The translations under genes and the position numbers were made by a program. A stretch of 32,173 bases of DNA, from NCBI RefSeq assembly GCF_007997035.1, contig NZ_VOSS01000040.1, positions 1 through 32,173 on the forward strand. Reading direction: 5' to 3'. The notes under the pieces were generated by a model. It was not told the origin of the DNA and ran no database searches. It was given only the letters and a program-made list of their open reading frames with translations. This DNA is from Ralstonia sp. TCR112 (GTDB taxonomy: Bacteria; Pseudomonadota; Gammaproteobacteria; Burkholderiales; Burkholderiaceae). Of this stretch, positions 10,117-19,722 are shown piece by piece. The number at the start of each line of letters is the position of its first letter. Position 1 is the first letter of the stretch.

Positions 10117-11640
10117 TTACTTGGCTGTCGGCATCACGAACTCGGCGCCCTTGGCGATCGAATCCGGCCAGCGTTGCATCACGCTCTTGTAGCGCGTGTA
10201 GAAACGCACGCCTTCTTCGCCATAGGCGTGGTGGTCTCCGAACAGCGAGCGCTTCCAACCGCCAAAGCTGTGCCACGCCATCGGCACCGGAATCGGCACG
10301 TTGATGCCGACCATGCCCACCTGGATCTGCCGCGCAAATGCACGCGCCACGCCGCCGTCGCTCGTATAGCACGACACGCCGTTGCCGAACTCGTGGGCGT
10401 TGATCAGCTTCACCGCCTCGGCAAGATCGTGCACGCGCACCACTGAAAGCACCGGGCCGAAGATTTCTTCCTTGTAGATCGTCATCTCGGGCTTGACGTG
10501 GTCGAACAGTGTGCCGCCCGTAAAGAAACCTTCAGCGTGGCCGTCGACCGTGTGGCCGCGGCCGTCCACCACCAGCTTGGCACCCTCTTCCACGCCCTTG
10601 GCGATATAGCCTTCCACCTTGGCCTTGTGGGCAGCGGTGACAAGCGGACCCATCTCGCTGTCGGCCTGCATGCCGTTGCCGATCTTGAGCGCACGGGCGC
10701 GTTCAGCAAGGCGCGGGACCAGCTTGTCGGCCACGTCGCCCACCGCCACGGCCACGGAAATCGCCATGCAGCGCTCCCCGGCAGAACCGTAGCCGGCGCC
10801 GATCAGCGCATCGACCGCCTGGTCGAGATCCGCATCCGGCATGACGACGAGGTGATTCTTTGCACCGCCCAAGGCTTGCACGCGCTTGCCGCGCTTGGTG
10901 CCCTCGGCGTAGATGTATTCGGCGATGGGCGTGCTGCCGACAAACGAGACAGCCTGCACATCCGGATGCTCGAGCAGCGCATCGACGGCATCCTTGCCGC
11001 CCTGCACGACATTGAATACGCCGTCCGGCAGGCCCGCCTGCTTGAGCAGGTCGGCAATCATGAGGCTGGGGGTCGGGTCACGTTCGCTCGGCTTGAGGAT
11101 GAACGTGTTGCCGCACGCCAGCGCCACGGGCGCCATCCACATCGGCACCATGAACGGGAAGTTGAACGGCGTGATGCCGGCCACCACGCCCAGCGGCTGG
11201 CGCAGGTTCCAGTTGTCGATGCCGCCGCCAATGTTGTCGGTGAAATCGGTCTTGAGCAGGTTCGGAATGCCGCAGGCGAATTCCACCACTTCAATGCCGC
11301 GCGTGACTTCGCCCTTGGCGTCGGAGAACACCTTGCCGTGCTCGCGCGTAATGGCGGCCGCCAGGGCATCCTGGTTTTGATCGAGCAGTTCCTTGAACTT
11401 GAAGAGAACGCGCGAGCGCTTGAGCGGCGAGGTCTCGCCCCAGTCGGCGGCGGCCGCATGGGCAGCGGCCACGGCGGCGTCGACTTCCGATTTGCCGCCC
11501 AGCAGCACCTGCGCGCTCACGGCACCCGTGGCGGGGTTGAACACATCGGCGCTGCGCGTGCCGCTGCCGGCATGGCGTTGGCCGCCAATGTAGTGGCTGA
11601 CAACGGATTCCGTCACGGCAGGATCAATCGGTCGGTTCAT
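10117..11640 (-). CDS. mmsA: CoA-acylating methylmalonate/malonate-semialdehyde dehydrogenase
   Basis: Converts methylmalonate semialdehyde to propionyl-CoA, or malonate semialdehyde to acetyl-CoA, with NAD+ and CoA and release of CO2. The 507-residue protein has the aldehyde dehydrogenase fold: [11 protein letters not shown] with N160, GSTPIAEYI around the cofactor loop, and catalytic C291 in AGERCMAIS. The position that is Glu in most ALDHs is Asn (GGAKNH, N262), which is typical of the CoA-dependent MMSDH family. The start is one base after the stop of the upstream transaminase, with GAGG 9 nt before the ATG, so the two form an operon. With that transaminase the likely task is beta-alanine to malonate semialdehyde to acetyl-CoA; valine or propanoate breakdown is the alternative. 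Confidence 0.92.
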   Translation of the reverse strand: MNRPIDPAVTESVVSHYIGGQRHAGSGTRSADVFNPATGAVSAQVLLGGKSEVDAAVAAAHAAAADWGETSPLKRSRVLFKFKELLDQNQDALAAAITREHGKVFSDAKGEVTRGIEVVEFACGIPNLLKTDFTDNIGGGIDNWNLRQPLGVVAGITPFNFPFMVPMWMAPVALACGNTFILKPSERDPTPSLMIADLLKQAGLPDGVFNVVQGGKDAVDALLEHPDVQAVSFVGSTPIAEYIYAEGTKRGKRVQALGGAKNHLVVMPDADLDQAVDALIGAGYGSAGERCMAISVAVAVGDVADKLVPRLAERARALKIGNGMQADSEMGPLVTAAHKAKVEGYIAKGVEEGAKLVVDGRGHTVDGHAEGFFTGGTLFDHVKPEMTIYKEEIFGPVLSVVRVHDLAEAVKLINAHEFGNGVSCYTSDGGVARAFARQIQVGMVGINVPIPVPMAWHSFGGWKRSLFGDHHAYGEEGVRFYTRYKSVMQRWPDSIAKGAEFVMPTAK

Positions 11641-11641
11641 T

Positions 11642-12979
11642 TCAGGCTACCTCTTGCAGAACGGTACGAACGGTGTCGAAGATGCGCGCGATCTGCGCCT
11701 CTTCGATGATGAGCGGCGGCGAGAACGCCAGGATGTCGCCGGTGTAGCGCACCAGCACCCCGCGCTCCAGGCATTTCAGGAATACTTCGTAAGCGCGCGC
11801 GCCCACGGCGCCGGGGCGCGATTCCAGTTCGATGCCAGCCACGAGGCCCAGGTTGCGGATGTCCTTCACGTGCGGCGCGCCCTTGACCGAATGCGCAGCC
11901 GCTTCAAACACCGGCGACAGCGAACGCGCGCGCTCGAACAGCCCTTCGCTGCGATACAGATCGAGTGCTGCCACCGCCGCGGCCGCGGCCAGCGGGTGCG
12001 CCGAATACGTATAGCCGTGGAACAGTTCGATCGCACCCGGCGCACCAGCGTCGACGACGGTGTCGTGCACCGACTGGCGCACGGCCACGGCGCCCATCGG
12101 CACAGCGGCGTTGTTGATGCCCTTGGCCATCGTCAGCAGGTCTGGCGTCACGCCAAAGAACTCCGCCGCCGTTGCCGCGCCCAGTCGGCCAAAACCGGTG
12201 ATGACCTCATCGAAGATCAGCAGGATGCCGTGCTTGTCGCAGAGCGCACGCAGACGTTCCAGATAACCCTTGGGCGGCACCAGCACACCCGTTGAACCCG
12301 CGAGCGGCTCGACGATGACGGCGGCAATCGTCGACGCGTCATGCAGCGTGACAAGTCGCTCCAGCTCGTCGGCCAGATGCTCGCCCCAGGCCGGCTGGCC
12401 CTTGGAGAACGCGTTGTGCTCGGGCGCATGCGTATGCGGCAGGTGATCAACGCCGGGAATCAGGTTGGCCGAGAACGCCTTGCGGTTCGGCGAGATACCG
12501 CCCACCGAGATGCCGCCGAAACCCACACCGTGGTAACCGCGCTCGCGGCCGATCAGGCGTGTGCGCTGTCCTTCGCCCCGTGCGCGGTGGTAGGCCAGCG
12601 CAATCTTGAGCGCCGTATCCACCGCTTCCGACCCCGAGTTGACGAAGAAGATGCGGTTCAGACCTTCCGGCATGATCTCGGCCACTTTTTCCGCCGCACG
12701 GAAGGCCATCGGGTGGCCCATCTGGAAGGTGGGCGCGTAGTCCAGCGTGCTCGCCTGCGCGGTGATGGCCTCGACGATTTCCTTGCGGCTGTGCCCGGCG
12801 TTCACGCACCAGAGGCCCGCCGTGCCGTCCAGCACTTCACGGCCGTCGGCGTCGCGGTAATACATGCCCTGGGCCGACGTCAGCAGGCGCGGCGCAGCCT
12901 TGTACTGACGGTTGGCCGTGAACGGCATCCAGAAATAGGACAGATCGGTGGTTTCCAGCGGGTGCGGTGCGGGTTTCAT
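11642..12979 (-). CDS. Omega-amino acid (beta-alanine):pyruvate aminotransferase, class III PLP enzyme
   Basis: A class III aminotransferase that moves an omega-amino group, typically of beta-alanine, to pyruvate. From ATG 12979 it has 445 residues; GGAG 7 nt upstream fixes this start, although the frame is open to 13072. Landmarks are [15 protein letters not shown] at the N-terminus (typical of omega-APT), the phosphate-binding [12 protein letters not shown] (114-125), RGYHG (147-151), D257 in [10 protein letters not shown], and PLP lysine K286 in [15 protein letters not shown]. It is the first gene of a two-gene operon with mmsA and is divergent from a MocR-type regulator, which strongly suggests substrate-induced control. 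Closely related enzymes act on other omega-amines, so the exact donor is uncertain. Confidence 0.9.
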   Translation of the reverse strand: MKPAPHPLETTDLSYFWMPFTANRQYKAAPRLLTSAQGMYYRDADGREVLDGTAGLWCVNAGHSRKEIVEAITAQASTLDYAPTFQMGHPMAFRAAEKVAEIMPEGLNRIFFVNSGSEAVDTALKIALAYHRARGEGQRTRLIGRERGYHGVGFGGISVGGISPNRKAFSANLIPGVDHLPHTHAPEHNAFSKGQPAWGEHLADELERLVTLHDASTIAAVIVEPLAGSTGVLVPPKGYLERLRALCDKHGILLIFDEVITGFGRLGAATAAEFFGVTPDLLTMAKGINNAAVPMGAVAVRQSVHDTVVDAGAPGAIELFHGYTYSAHPLAAAAAVAALDLYRSEGLFERARSLSPVFEAAAHSVKGAPHVKDIRNLGLVAGIELESRPGAVGARAYEVFLKCLERGVLVRYTGDILAFSPPLIIEEAQIARIFDTVRTVLQEVA

Positions 12980-13036
12980 CGGCGGCTCCGAAAAAACAGC
13001 GGAAGGGGAACGGACTGGCAAGCCAGCAATTGAAGC

Positions 13037-13101
13037 AAACTGTACAGAGTCATACGCGACGCGGACATGCACAGATGGCGGTTCTATAAGAAACTGTATA
13101 G
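13037..13101. promoter_or_regulatory. Direct repeats, probable MocR operator in the transaminase-regulator intergenic region
   Basis: AAACTGTACAG (13037-13047) and AAACTGTATAG (13091-13101) are same-orientation repeats with one mismatch, 54 bp apart start to start, about five helical turns. MocR proteins such as GabR and PdxR are known to bind direct repeats in divergent promoters. A candidate promoter for the regulator, CGGACA (13062-13067) - 17 bp - TATAAG (13085-13090), lies between them, so binding at the second copy would cover its start site. Confidence 0.55.
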
Positions 13102-13134
13102 GCGCCTACCACCCGCTTCGTGCCGCATCGCAAC

Positions 13135-14538
13135 ATGCAACTCGAACTCGATCCTTCTCATCCCCAGCGTACGTTGGTCGACCAGATCGTCCAAGGCATT
13201 CGTGCGGCGGTCGACAGTCATACCTTGCTGCCGGGCACTCGGCTGCCCTCCGTGCGCAAGTTGGCGCAGGCCCACGACGTGAGCACCTTTACCGTGGCGG
13301 AGGCCTACACGCGGCTGGCGGCGCTGGGCGCCATCGTCGCGCGGCCGCGTTCGGGCTACCTGGTGGCGGCTCGTACACCAGCCCAACCGGCTTCCGTGGC
13401 CCCACGCTGGGAGCCCCCGACGCTCAACGCGGCGTGGCTGCTGTCGGATGTCTTTGCCGATCGCTCCATCGCCATCAAGCCAGGCTGCGGCTGGCTGCCG
13501 AACGACTGGCTGGACGAGCGCGGTGTGCAGGAAGCCATGCGCGCGGTGAGCCGTGTGTCGGCGTTGCGGGTGGCGGGCTACGGACATCCGTGGGGCTATG
13601 CGCCGTTGGGCGAATACGTGGCGCAGTCGCTGGCGCTGCGCGGGCTGCCGGTGGAGCGCTCGCAAGTGCTGCTGACCAGCGGCGCGACGCAGGCGCTCGA
13701 CCTGATCGTCCGCACGTTGTTCAAAGCGGGCGACGTCGTCGCGGTGGATGATCCGGGCTACTGCAACGTGCTCCAGGTGCTCAAGCTGGCCGGCCTGCGC
13801 GTGGTCGGCGTGCCGCGCACGCCGGATGGACTCGACACCGTGGCGCTCGAAAACATCCTGCGCGCCGACGATGCCGACCGGCCGCGCGCCCTTTTCACCA
13901 GCTCCGTGCTGCAGAACCCCACCGGCTCCTCGATGACGGCGCAGAATGCCTATCGCGTGCTGCAACTCGCAGAGCAACACGGCCTTTGGATTGTCGAAGA
14001 CGACTTGCACCGCGAACTGGCCGACCCCGCCGCCCCGATGCTGGCTGCGCTCGACGGCCTGCGCCGCACGCTCTACGTGAGCGGCTTTTCCAAGACGATC
14101 TCGCCCTCATTGCGCGCGGGCTATGTGGTGGCCGACGCCGCCATCACGCGCGAACTGGCGCGCACGAAGATGGCCGTGGCGCTCACCTCCTCTGAAATTA
14201 CCGAGCGCATCGTGCATGCGTTCGTCACCCGCCCCGTCTATGCCGAACACGTGGCGCGACTGATTGCGCGACTGGGCGAGGCCCACACGCGTGTCGAAAC
14301 CCTCATGCGCCAACATGGTGCCGAGCCGTTCGATACACCGGGGCGCGGTCTCTTCCTGTGGGCGCGTTTGCCCGGCCACGCAGATGCCGCCGCGCTCGCC
14401 AATCAGGCCATCGAGCACAATATCTGGCTCGCGCCGGGCCAATACTTCCGGACGCATGACGAGCCGAGCCCGTGGCTGCGCTTCAACGTCGCGTACTCCG
14501 CCGAGCCGGCGCTCTGGGAATTCCTCTCGCACGCCTGA
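13135..14538 (+). CDS. MocR-family transcriptional regulator (GntR HTH fused to aminotransferase-like domain)
   Basis: A PLP-dependent transcription factor, 467 residues from ATG 13135 (an in-frame GTG at 13120 is less likely). An N-terminal GntR-type winged helix covers about residues 5-75, with the hallmark LPGTRLPSVRKLAQ and VSTFTVAEAYTRL. It is joined by a short linker to a fold-type I aminotransferase domain (about 95-467). PLP contacts are recognisable: N261 in QNPTG, D289 in VEDD, and the Schiff-base lysine K320 in SGFSKTISPSLRAGY. In characterised members (GabR, PdxR, TauR) the domain senses an amino compound or PLP. Divergence from the omega-transaminase operon suggests that it activates that operon in response to beta-alanine or a similar amine, and represses itself. 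Confidence 0.93.
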   Translation: MQLELDPSHPQRTLVDQIVQGIRAAVDSHTLLPGTRLPSVRKLAQAHDVSTFTVAEAYTRLAALGAIVARPRSGYLVAARTPAQPASVAPRWEPPTLNAAWLLSDVFADRSIAIKPGCGWLPNDWLDERGVQEAMRAVSRVSALRVAGYGHPWGYAPLGEYVAQSLALRGLPVERSQVLLTSGATQALDLIVRTLFKAGDVVAVDDPGYCNVLQVLKLAGLRVVGVPRTPDGLDTVALENILRADDADRPRALFTSSVLQNPTGSSMTAQNAYRVLQLAEQHGLWIVEDDLHRELADPAAPMLAALDGLRRTLYVSGFSKTISPSLRAGYVVADAAITRELARTKMAVALTSSEITERIVHAFVTRPVYAEHVARLIARLGEAHTRVETLMRQHGAEPFDTPGRGLFLWARLPGHADAAALANQAIEHNIWLAPGQYFRTHDEPSPWLRFNVAYSAEPALWEFLSHA

Positions 14539-14569
14539 CAGGCGCAAGCTGCATGCGGCGCAATGACGT

Positions 14570-14592
14570 ATTGCATGCAATCAATCACGTGA
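14570..14592. promoter_or_regulatory. Palindromes upstream of the adc operon
   Basis: ATTGCATGCAAT (14570-14581) is a perfect 12-bp palindrome, followed by the 8-bp palindrome TCACGTGA (14585-14592). They lie 140-165 bp before the adc start, in the 194-bp gap after the MocR gene. No clear -35/-10 pair was found. A regulator site is plausible but unproven. Confidence 0.3.
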
Positions 14593-14732
14593 CCGGCACT
14601 CAAACGTGAGCTTCGCTGGAACGGAAGGTCGCGGCGTCACAGAAGCGCGACACGATGCGCTGTCGCCTACCGTTCTCCTGCGCTGTACCGATTCCCAACG
14701 CCACCTGCAGCCCAACCTGCACAAGGAGTGCC

Positions 14733-15476
14733 ATGGACATCAAGACCATCCGCGAAACCGCCTTCGCGATGCCGCTGACGAGCCCCGCCTACCCGCCCGG
14801 CCCGTACCGCTTCATCCACCGCGAATTCTTCATCATCACGTACCGCACCGACCCGGCCAAGCTGCGCGCCATGGTGCCCGAGCCGCTGGAAGTGCCCGAA
14901 CCGCTCGTCGCCTACGAGTTCATCCGCATGGCCGATTCCACCGGCTTTGGCGATTACACCGAAAGCGGCCAGGTCATCCCCGTCACCTACGAAGGCACTC
15001 CTGGCACGTACACGCTGGCGATGTACCTGGACGACCATCCGCCCCTGGCCGGCGGCCGCGAAATGTGGGGCTTCCCCAAGAAGCTCGCCTCGCCCCGGCT
15101 GGTGACCGACAAGGACACGCTGATCGGCACGCTCGACTACGGCCCCGTTCGCGTGGCGACCGGCACCATGGGCTACAAGCACCGAGAGCTGGATCTGGCC
15201 GAACAGAAACGCCGCCTGGAGCGCCCGAACTTCTTGTTGAAGATCATTCCGCACGTGGACGGCAAAACCGCGCGCATCTGCGAACTGTCGCGCAACTACA
15301 TGGTCGACATCGACATGAAAGGTGCGTGGACCGGCCCCGCATCGCTCGAACTGGCGCACCATGCGCTGGCGCCCGTGGCCGAATTGCCCGTGCTGGAGAT
15401 TGTCGAAGCGCGGCACATCATTGCAGACCTGACCCTCGGCATGGGCGAAGTCGTATTCGATTACCTCGCGAAGTAA
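14733..15476 (+). CDS. adc: Acetoacetate decarboxylase
   Basis: Decarboxylates acetoacetate to acetone and CO2 through a Schiff base with an active-site lysine. The 247 residues match the family length (244 in Clostridium). The key motif [12 protein letters not shown] carries K116 and K117, corresponding to the catalytic Lys115 and the pKa-tuning Lys116 of C. acetobutylicum. Conserved stretches [13 protein letters not shown] and [10 protein letters not shown] are also present. Start ATG 14733 follows AAGGAG at 14723-14728. The next gene, 3-hydroxybutyrate dehydrogenase, makes the substrate, so the pair can run 3-hydroxybutyrate to acetoacetate to acetone, a drain for ketone bodies or polyhydroxybutyrate carbon. 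Confidence 0.95.
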   Translation: MDIKTIRETAFAMPLTSPAYPPGPYRFIHREFFIITYRTDPAKLRAMVPEPLEVPEPLVAYEFIRMADSTGFGDYTESGQVIPVTYEGTPGTYTLAMYLDDHPPLAGGREMWGFPKKLASPRLVTDKDTLIGTLDYGPVRVATGTMGYKHRELDLAEQKRRLERPNFLLKIIPHVDGKTARICELSRNYMVDIDMKGAWTGPASLELAHHALAPVAELPVLEIVEARHIIADLTLGMGEVVFDYLAK

Positions 15477-15523
15477 CGCCTGCCCAACGCCATTCCTTTC
15501 CCGCCAACCCTCGGAGTACACAC

Positions 15524-16309
15524 ATGTCTGATTTGAAAGGCAAAGTCGCCGTCGTCACGGGTGCCGCCAGCGGCATCGGCAAGCAGATCGCCCTCACGCT
15601 CGCCGGTTCGGGCGCGGCCATCGCCATCGTTGACCTGAACGAAGACGGCGCCAAGGCCGTCGCCAAGGAAATCACCGATGCCGGCGGCAAGGCCATCGGC
15701 TTGCGCATGGACGTGACCGATGAACAAGCCGTGGACAGCGGCATCGACCGCGTGGCCGAAGAACTCGGCTCGGTCGACATCCTGGTCTCGAACGCCGGCA
15801 TCCAGATCGTCAACCCGTTCGTGAGCTATTCGTTTGCCGACTGGAAGAAGATGCAAGCCATCCACGTCGATGGCGCGTTCCTGACCACGCGTGCAGCGCT
15901 GCGCCACATGTACAAGGACGACCGTGGCGGCGTGGTCATCTACATGGGCTCGGTGCACTCGCATGAAGGCTCGCCGCTCAAATCGGCCTACGTGGCGGCC
16001 AAGCATGCGCTGCTCGGCCTGAACAAGGTGCTGGCCAAGGAAGGTGCCGCGCATAACGTGCGTTCGCACGTGGTGTGCCCCGGTTTTGTGCGCACGCCGC
16101 TGGTCGAAAAGCAGATTCCCGAGCAAGCAAAGGAACTCGGCATCAGCGAAGAGGATGTCGTGAAAAAGGTCATGCTCGGTGATACCGTGGACGGCGTGTT
16201 CACTACGGTGGAAGACGTGGCCGAGACGGTGCGCTTCCTGGCCACGTTCCCGAGCGCCGCACTGACCGGCCAATCGTTCGTGGTGAGCCACGGCTGGTTC
16301 ATGCAGTAA
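15524..16309 (+). CDS. hbdH: D-3-hydroxybutyrate dehydrogenase (SDR family)
   Basis: A classical short-chain dehydrogenase that interconverts D-3-hydroxybutyrate and acetoacetate with NAD(H). Length 261 residues; start ATG 15524 after GGAG at 15512-15515. The nucleotide-binding TGAASGIGK is at residues 12-20, with D37 in IVDLN favouring NAD over NADP. NAG is at 90-92 and the catalytic triad is S143, Y156 and K160 ([20 protein letters not shown]). The C-terminal [15 protein letters not shown] is the form typical of bacterial HBDH. It lies 47 bp after adc and 32 bp before the patatin gene, within one operon. In Ralstonia-type bacteria the enzyme works in polyhydroxybutyrate turnover. Confidence 0.94.
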   Translation: MSDLKGKVAVVTGAASGIGKQIALTLAGSGAAIAIVDLNEDGAKAVAKEITDAGGKAIGLRMDVTDEQAVDSGIDRVAEELGSVDILVSNAGIQIVNPFVSYSFADWKKMQAIHVDGAFLTTRAALRHMYKDDRGGVVIYMGSVHSHEGSPLKSAYVAAKHALLGLNKVLAKEGAAHNVRSHVVCPGFVRTPLVEKQIPEQAKELGISEEDVVKKVMLGDTVDGVFTTVEDVAETVRFLATFPSAALTGQSFVVSHGWFMQ

Positions 16310-16341
16310 ATCTAAGCACCCGCAAGGAGGTTGGAGGAGAT

Positions 16342-17604
16342 ATGCCCGCACCCAAACTACGCGTGGCCGCAACCAAGCGGCCCACGCCGGCAGAGTCGTC
16401 GCGCCCCGCAGATGCGCCGCTCACTACAGCGCAGCGCATCGTACTTCCCGAATACGAAAACATCGCGCTGGTGCTGCAAGGCGGCGGCGCGCTGGGCTCG
16501 TACCAGGCCGGCGTGTTCGAAGGGCTGGACGAAGCCGGCATCGTGCCGAACTGGATTGCGGGCATCTCCATCGGGGCGCTGAATACGGCCATCATTGCTG
16601 GCAACGCGCCCAAGCATCGGCGAGAAAAGCTGCGCGAGTTCTGGCAGATCATCACGCAACCGACGTTTTCGCCGCCGCTGCCGGACATCCTGGAAAACGC
16701 CTGGTTTGACGGCAACGCGCATCTGCGTAAATGGCTGACCGCCATGCAGGCGACGGACACCCTGCTTGAAGGCCAGCGTGGCTTCTTTACACCGCGCTTT
16801 CCTGCGCCGCTGCCGGCCAACGAGGTCGACCCGCTTGAAGCCAGCTACTACGACACCTCGCCGCTCAAGGCGACGCTGGAGCGCCTGTGCGATTTCGACC
16901 GCATCAACGACGGCGGCATCCGCGTGTCGGTCGGTGCCGTGAATGTCCGCACCGGCAACCTGGAAGCCTTCGACAACACCGAGCGCCGCCTGCGCGCCGA
17001 GCACTTCATGGCATCGGGCGCGCTGCCGCCGGGCTTTCCGCCTGTGCTGATCGACGGCGAGTATTACTGGGACGGCGGTGTCGTCTCCAACACGCCGCTG
17101 TCGTATGTGCTGGGCTCCAAGCCACGCCGCGACACGCTGGTGTTTCAGGTGGACCTCTGGAGCGCGCTGGGGCCCGTGCCCAATACGATGATCGGCGTGG
17201 CCAGCCGGCAGAAGGACTTGCAGTACTCCAGCCGAACGCGGCTCACCACCGACTGGATGGAACGTTCGCAATCCACCCGCCGGTTGATACGGAAGCTGCT
17301 CGATCACCTGCCGCCCAAGGAGTTCGAGCGCACGCAGTGGTACAAGCACGCGCAGGAAATGGCCTGCACCAAGCGCTACAACGTCTTCCACCTCATCTAC
17401 GCAGCCAAGGAACACGAAGGCCCCGGCAAGGACATCCAGTTCGGGCCATCCACCATGCGGGACCATTGGGCGTCAGGCCTGGCGGATATTCGCGAATCGC
17501 TTTCGCACCCGGAGTGGCTGGAGATGCCCGATAACGAGACTGGCTTCATCACGCACGACATCCACCGCCATCCGGGCTTAGAGCGGGAAGACAAACGGCT
17601 CTGA
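16342..17604 (+). CDS. Patatin-like phospholipase
   Basis: A Ser-Asp dyad lipid acyl hydrolase of 420 residues. The patatin domain (about 40-260) shows the oxyanion motif QGGGALGSY (47-54), the nucleophile S76 in GISIG, and the catalytic D244 in WDGGVVSN. The C-terminal part (about 270-400), with LPPKEFERTQWYKHAQ and YNVFHLIYA, looks like the DUF3734-type extension found on proteobacterial patatins. There is no signal peptide, so a cytoplasmic or membrane-surface role is likely. A strong Shine-Dalgarno (AAGGAGG and GGAGGAG in 16323-16338) precedes the ATG. Its place behind hbdH suggests action on membrane lipids, or perhaps on polyhydroxybutyrate granules, since some intracellular PHB depolymerases are also acyl hydrolases. 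Neither is shown by sequence. Confidence 0.9.
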   Translation: MPAPKLRVAATKRPTPAESSRPADAPLTTAQRIVLPEYENIALVLQGGGALGSYQAGVFEGLDEAGIVPNWIAGISIGALNTAIIAGNAPKHRREKLREFWQIITQPTFSPPLPDILENAWFDGNAHLRKWLTAMQATDTLLEGQRGFFTPRFPAPLPANEVDPLEASYYDTSPLKATLERLCDFDRINDGGIRVSVGAVNVRTGNLEAFDNTERRLRAEHFMASGALPPGFPPVLIDGEYYWDGGVVSNTPLSYVLGSKPRRDTLVFQVDLWSALGPVPNTMIGVASRQKDLQYSSRTRLTTDWMERSQSTRRLIRKLLDHLPPKEFERTQWYKHAQEMACTKRYNVFHLIYAAKEHEGPGKDIQFGPSTMRDHWASGLADIRESLSHPEWLEMPDNETGFITHDIHRHPGLEREDKRL

Positions 17605-17610
17605 GCCACA

Positions 17611-19722
17611 CTACCGCGGTGCGGCCGGCATACGCAGCGCAGTCGACAGCGGCGGCCGCGGCAGCGCGGCCGTCCATGCACGGCGGATCACCGCGCTGAT
17701 CTGCTTGTAGACCTCTTTTGAGATCACCGTTTCGGCCAGCATCGTGTCGATCTTGCTCTGGCCGATGTATAGCGCGAACAGCACCAGCAGGCGTTTTTCC
17801 AGCGCGGCGCTGTAGTCGCCAAACTTCTCGCGCAGCTCGGCCAGGCCCTCCTCCGCGGCCTCGATACGGGTGATCAACACGCCGTCGAGCAGGTCTGCCA
17901 TGCGCTCGCCCAGCACGGGCTGCAGCGACGTACGGTTGTACGCGCGCAAGCGTTCGAGCACCGTCTGGCGGCAAATGAGCAGTTCAAAGCGATCGGCCAG
18001 CGCGTTGGCCAGTGGCCGGTCGATATGCGCCACACGATGCAGCCACACCGCAAAGCGGTAGCCGGCGTTCTTGGCCAGGATGCGCCGCGACGCGCGCTTG
18101 TAACCCAGGCGCCCCTCCGTGCGCGCCGCGTCGATCATGTCCGCGGTGTTGCGCATCATGGCGTCGAGGTTGCGGATCGAGACAAGGCCGTTGCCGTACT
18201 CGGGAATCAACTCGCGCTCCCGCGTGGCAAGCGATACCAGGCCGATGGTCAGGCGCTCGCGCTCGGACAGCGCTTCTTCAAGGTTCAGCTCGAGCGCGCC
18301 GGCCGCGACCTCCCGCCGATACACCTCCGCCGCCTGATCGGTCGCGCCCGACGTGAAATGAAAATGCCCGCCGATGCGGCGCATGGTCGATTCCACTTCC
18401 TCCGTCGACATGCTCAGCGCCTGGCCTTGCAAGGCTTGCTCTTGCGGCGACAACTGATCGAGCCCCAACTGCCGCATCACCCAGCGCAGCGTCGCCCCGT
18501 TGAAGAGCACGCTCACCAGCACAAAGCCGGTGGCGAGGATGGTGACGAAATGACGATCGGCCTCGTGCACGGCCTGGTTCTCGGCCACACCGAGCGCCAG
18601 CACCAGCGTGACAGCACCTCGCAGGCCGCCCCACGCGAGGGCAAGCTTGTAGGCATGGCTGACCGGCGCGGAAAGCTTGAGCCACGCCAGCGCAGGCAAC
18701 AGCCCAAACAGCACGGCAAGGCGCGCCGCCAGTGCCGCCAGCACGATCACCGCCAGCCACAGCGCGTCTTTCCACACCACGCCGTGCAGCAGTTCCGGCA
18801 CGCGCACCGCCGCCAACAGAAAGACCACCGCCCCAGCCAGCGCCGCAATCTGCTCCCAAATCAGTTGCAGATGGGACCAGTTGCGCGGCGTCAGACGCGT
18901 GCGGCCCAGCGCGCCGATCACCAGCCCGGCGCAGACCACCGACACCACACCCGACACGCCCAGCATGTTTTCCGCCACGAGATACAGCGGATACGGGAGC
19001 GCGAGCGTCCACGCGGCTTCGGCTTGGGCGATGCCGCGCAGCGCTGGCAACAGGAATGCGGCGATACGCCCGGCAATCAAACCGAACACCACGCCGCCGC
19101 CAAACGCCTTGGCCAGCTCCCGCAGGCCGGTGCTAACGGTGGCGTCACCGCCGTTTCCCGTCAGCATTGCGAGCAGCACGCCCATGATGGCAATGGCGGC
19201 CGCATCGTTCAGCAGCGCCTCGCCCTCCACCAGGCGGATCAGCCGCGCCGGTGCGCCCACGTCGCGAAACACCGCAATCACGGCGGAAGGATCGGTCGTG
19301 GCGATCATCGCGCCGAGCAGCAGGCACGTGACGATGCCGAACGGCGTGACGGCCGCCGCAGCGAGGCCGATCACCCCCGTGGCGACCACCACGGCCACGA
19401 TGGCCAGCATCAGAATCGGCGCGGCATCCGGCGCCATGCTGCGCACATCGACCGACAGCGCTGCCTGAAACAGCAGCGGTGGCAGGAACAGCCACAGGTA
19501 CGCCTCCGCCGGCCAGCTCGGGTCGACGAGCGGTGCGAAGAACGTGGTGGCAAAGGCGGGCGCGCTGCTGCGCAAGATCACATAGGCGCCGCCAATACCG
19601 ATGCCCGCCAGCGCCAGCAAGGTCGATTCGGGCAGCGTCAGGCGCGAAGCCAGCATCTGCACCAGCGCCACCACCGCCAGCAGACCGCCCGCCACCAGCA
19701 ACAGGATCACGACGCCGTTCAC
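17611..19722 (-). CDS. CPA1-family Na+/H+ antiporter with large cytoplasmic tail
   Basis: An inner-membrane cation:proton antiporter of the NhaP/CPA1 type, 703 residues. The start is GTG 19722: GGAGG stands 7 nt upstream, and GTGA overlaps the stop of the upstream oxidoreductase by four bases, so translation is coupled; the frame remains open beyond but overlaps that gene. About 12 helices fill residues 1-425. Signatures seen are LFLPPLLFQAA (78-88), ATTDPSAV (141-148) and the ion-binding pair N172-D173 in LLNDAAAIAIMG. The C-terminal 270 residues are soluble and helix-rich, as in CPA1 proteins with regulatory tails. It would export Na+ (or move K+) in exchange for protons. The gene converges on the patatin gene with only 6 bp between the stops. 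Confidence 0.9.
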   Translation of the reverse strand: MNGVVILLLVAGGLLAVVALVQMLASRLTLPESTLLALAGIGIGGAYVILRSSAPAFATTFFAPLVDPSWPAEAYLWLFLPPLLFQAALSVDVRSMAPDAAPILMLAIVAVVVATGVIGLAAAAVTPFGIVTCLLLGAMIATTDPSAVIAVFRDVGAPARLIRLVEGEALLNDAAAIAIMGVLLAMLTGNGGDATVSTGLRELAKAFGGGVVFGLIAGRIAAFLLPALRGIAQAEAAWTLALPYPLYLVAENMLGVSGVVSVVCAGLVIGALGRTRLTPRNWSHLQLIWEQIAALAGAVVFLLAAVRVPELLHGVVWKDALWLAVIVLAALAARLAVLFGLLPALAWLKLSAPVSHAYKLALAWGGLRGAVTLVLALGVAENQAVHEADRHFVTILATGFVLVSVLFNGATLRWVMRQLGLDQLSPQEQALQGQALSMSTEEVESTMRRIGGHFHFTSGATDQAAEVYRREVAAGALELNLEEALSERERLTIGLVSLATRERELIPEYGNGLVSIRNLDAMMRNTADMIDAARTEGRLGYKRASRRILAKNAGYRFAVWLHRVAHIDRPLANALADRFELLICRQTVLERLRAYNRTSLQPVLGERMADLLDGVLITRIEAAEEGLAELREKFGDYSAALEKRLLVLFALYIGQSKIDTMLAETVISKEVYKQISAVIRRAWTAALPRPPLSTALRMPAAPR

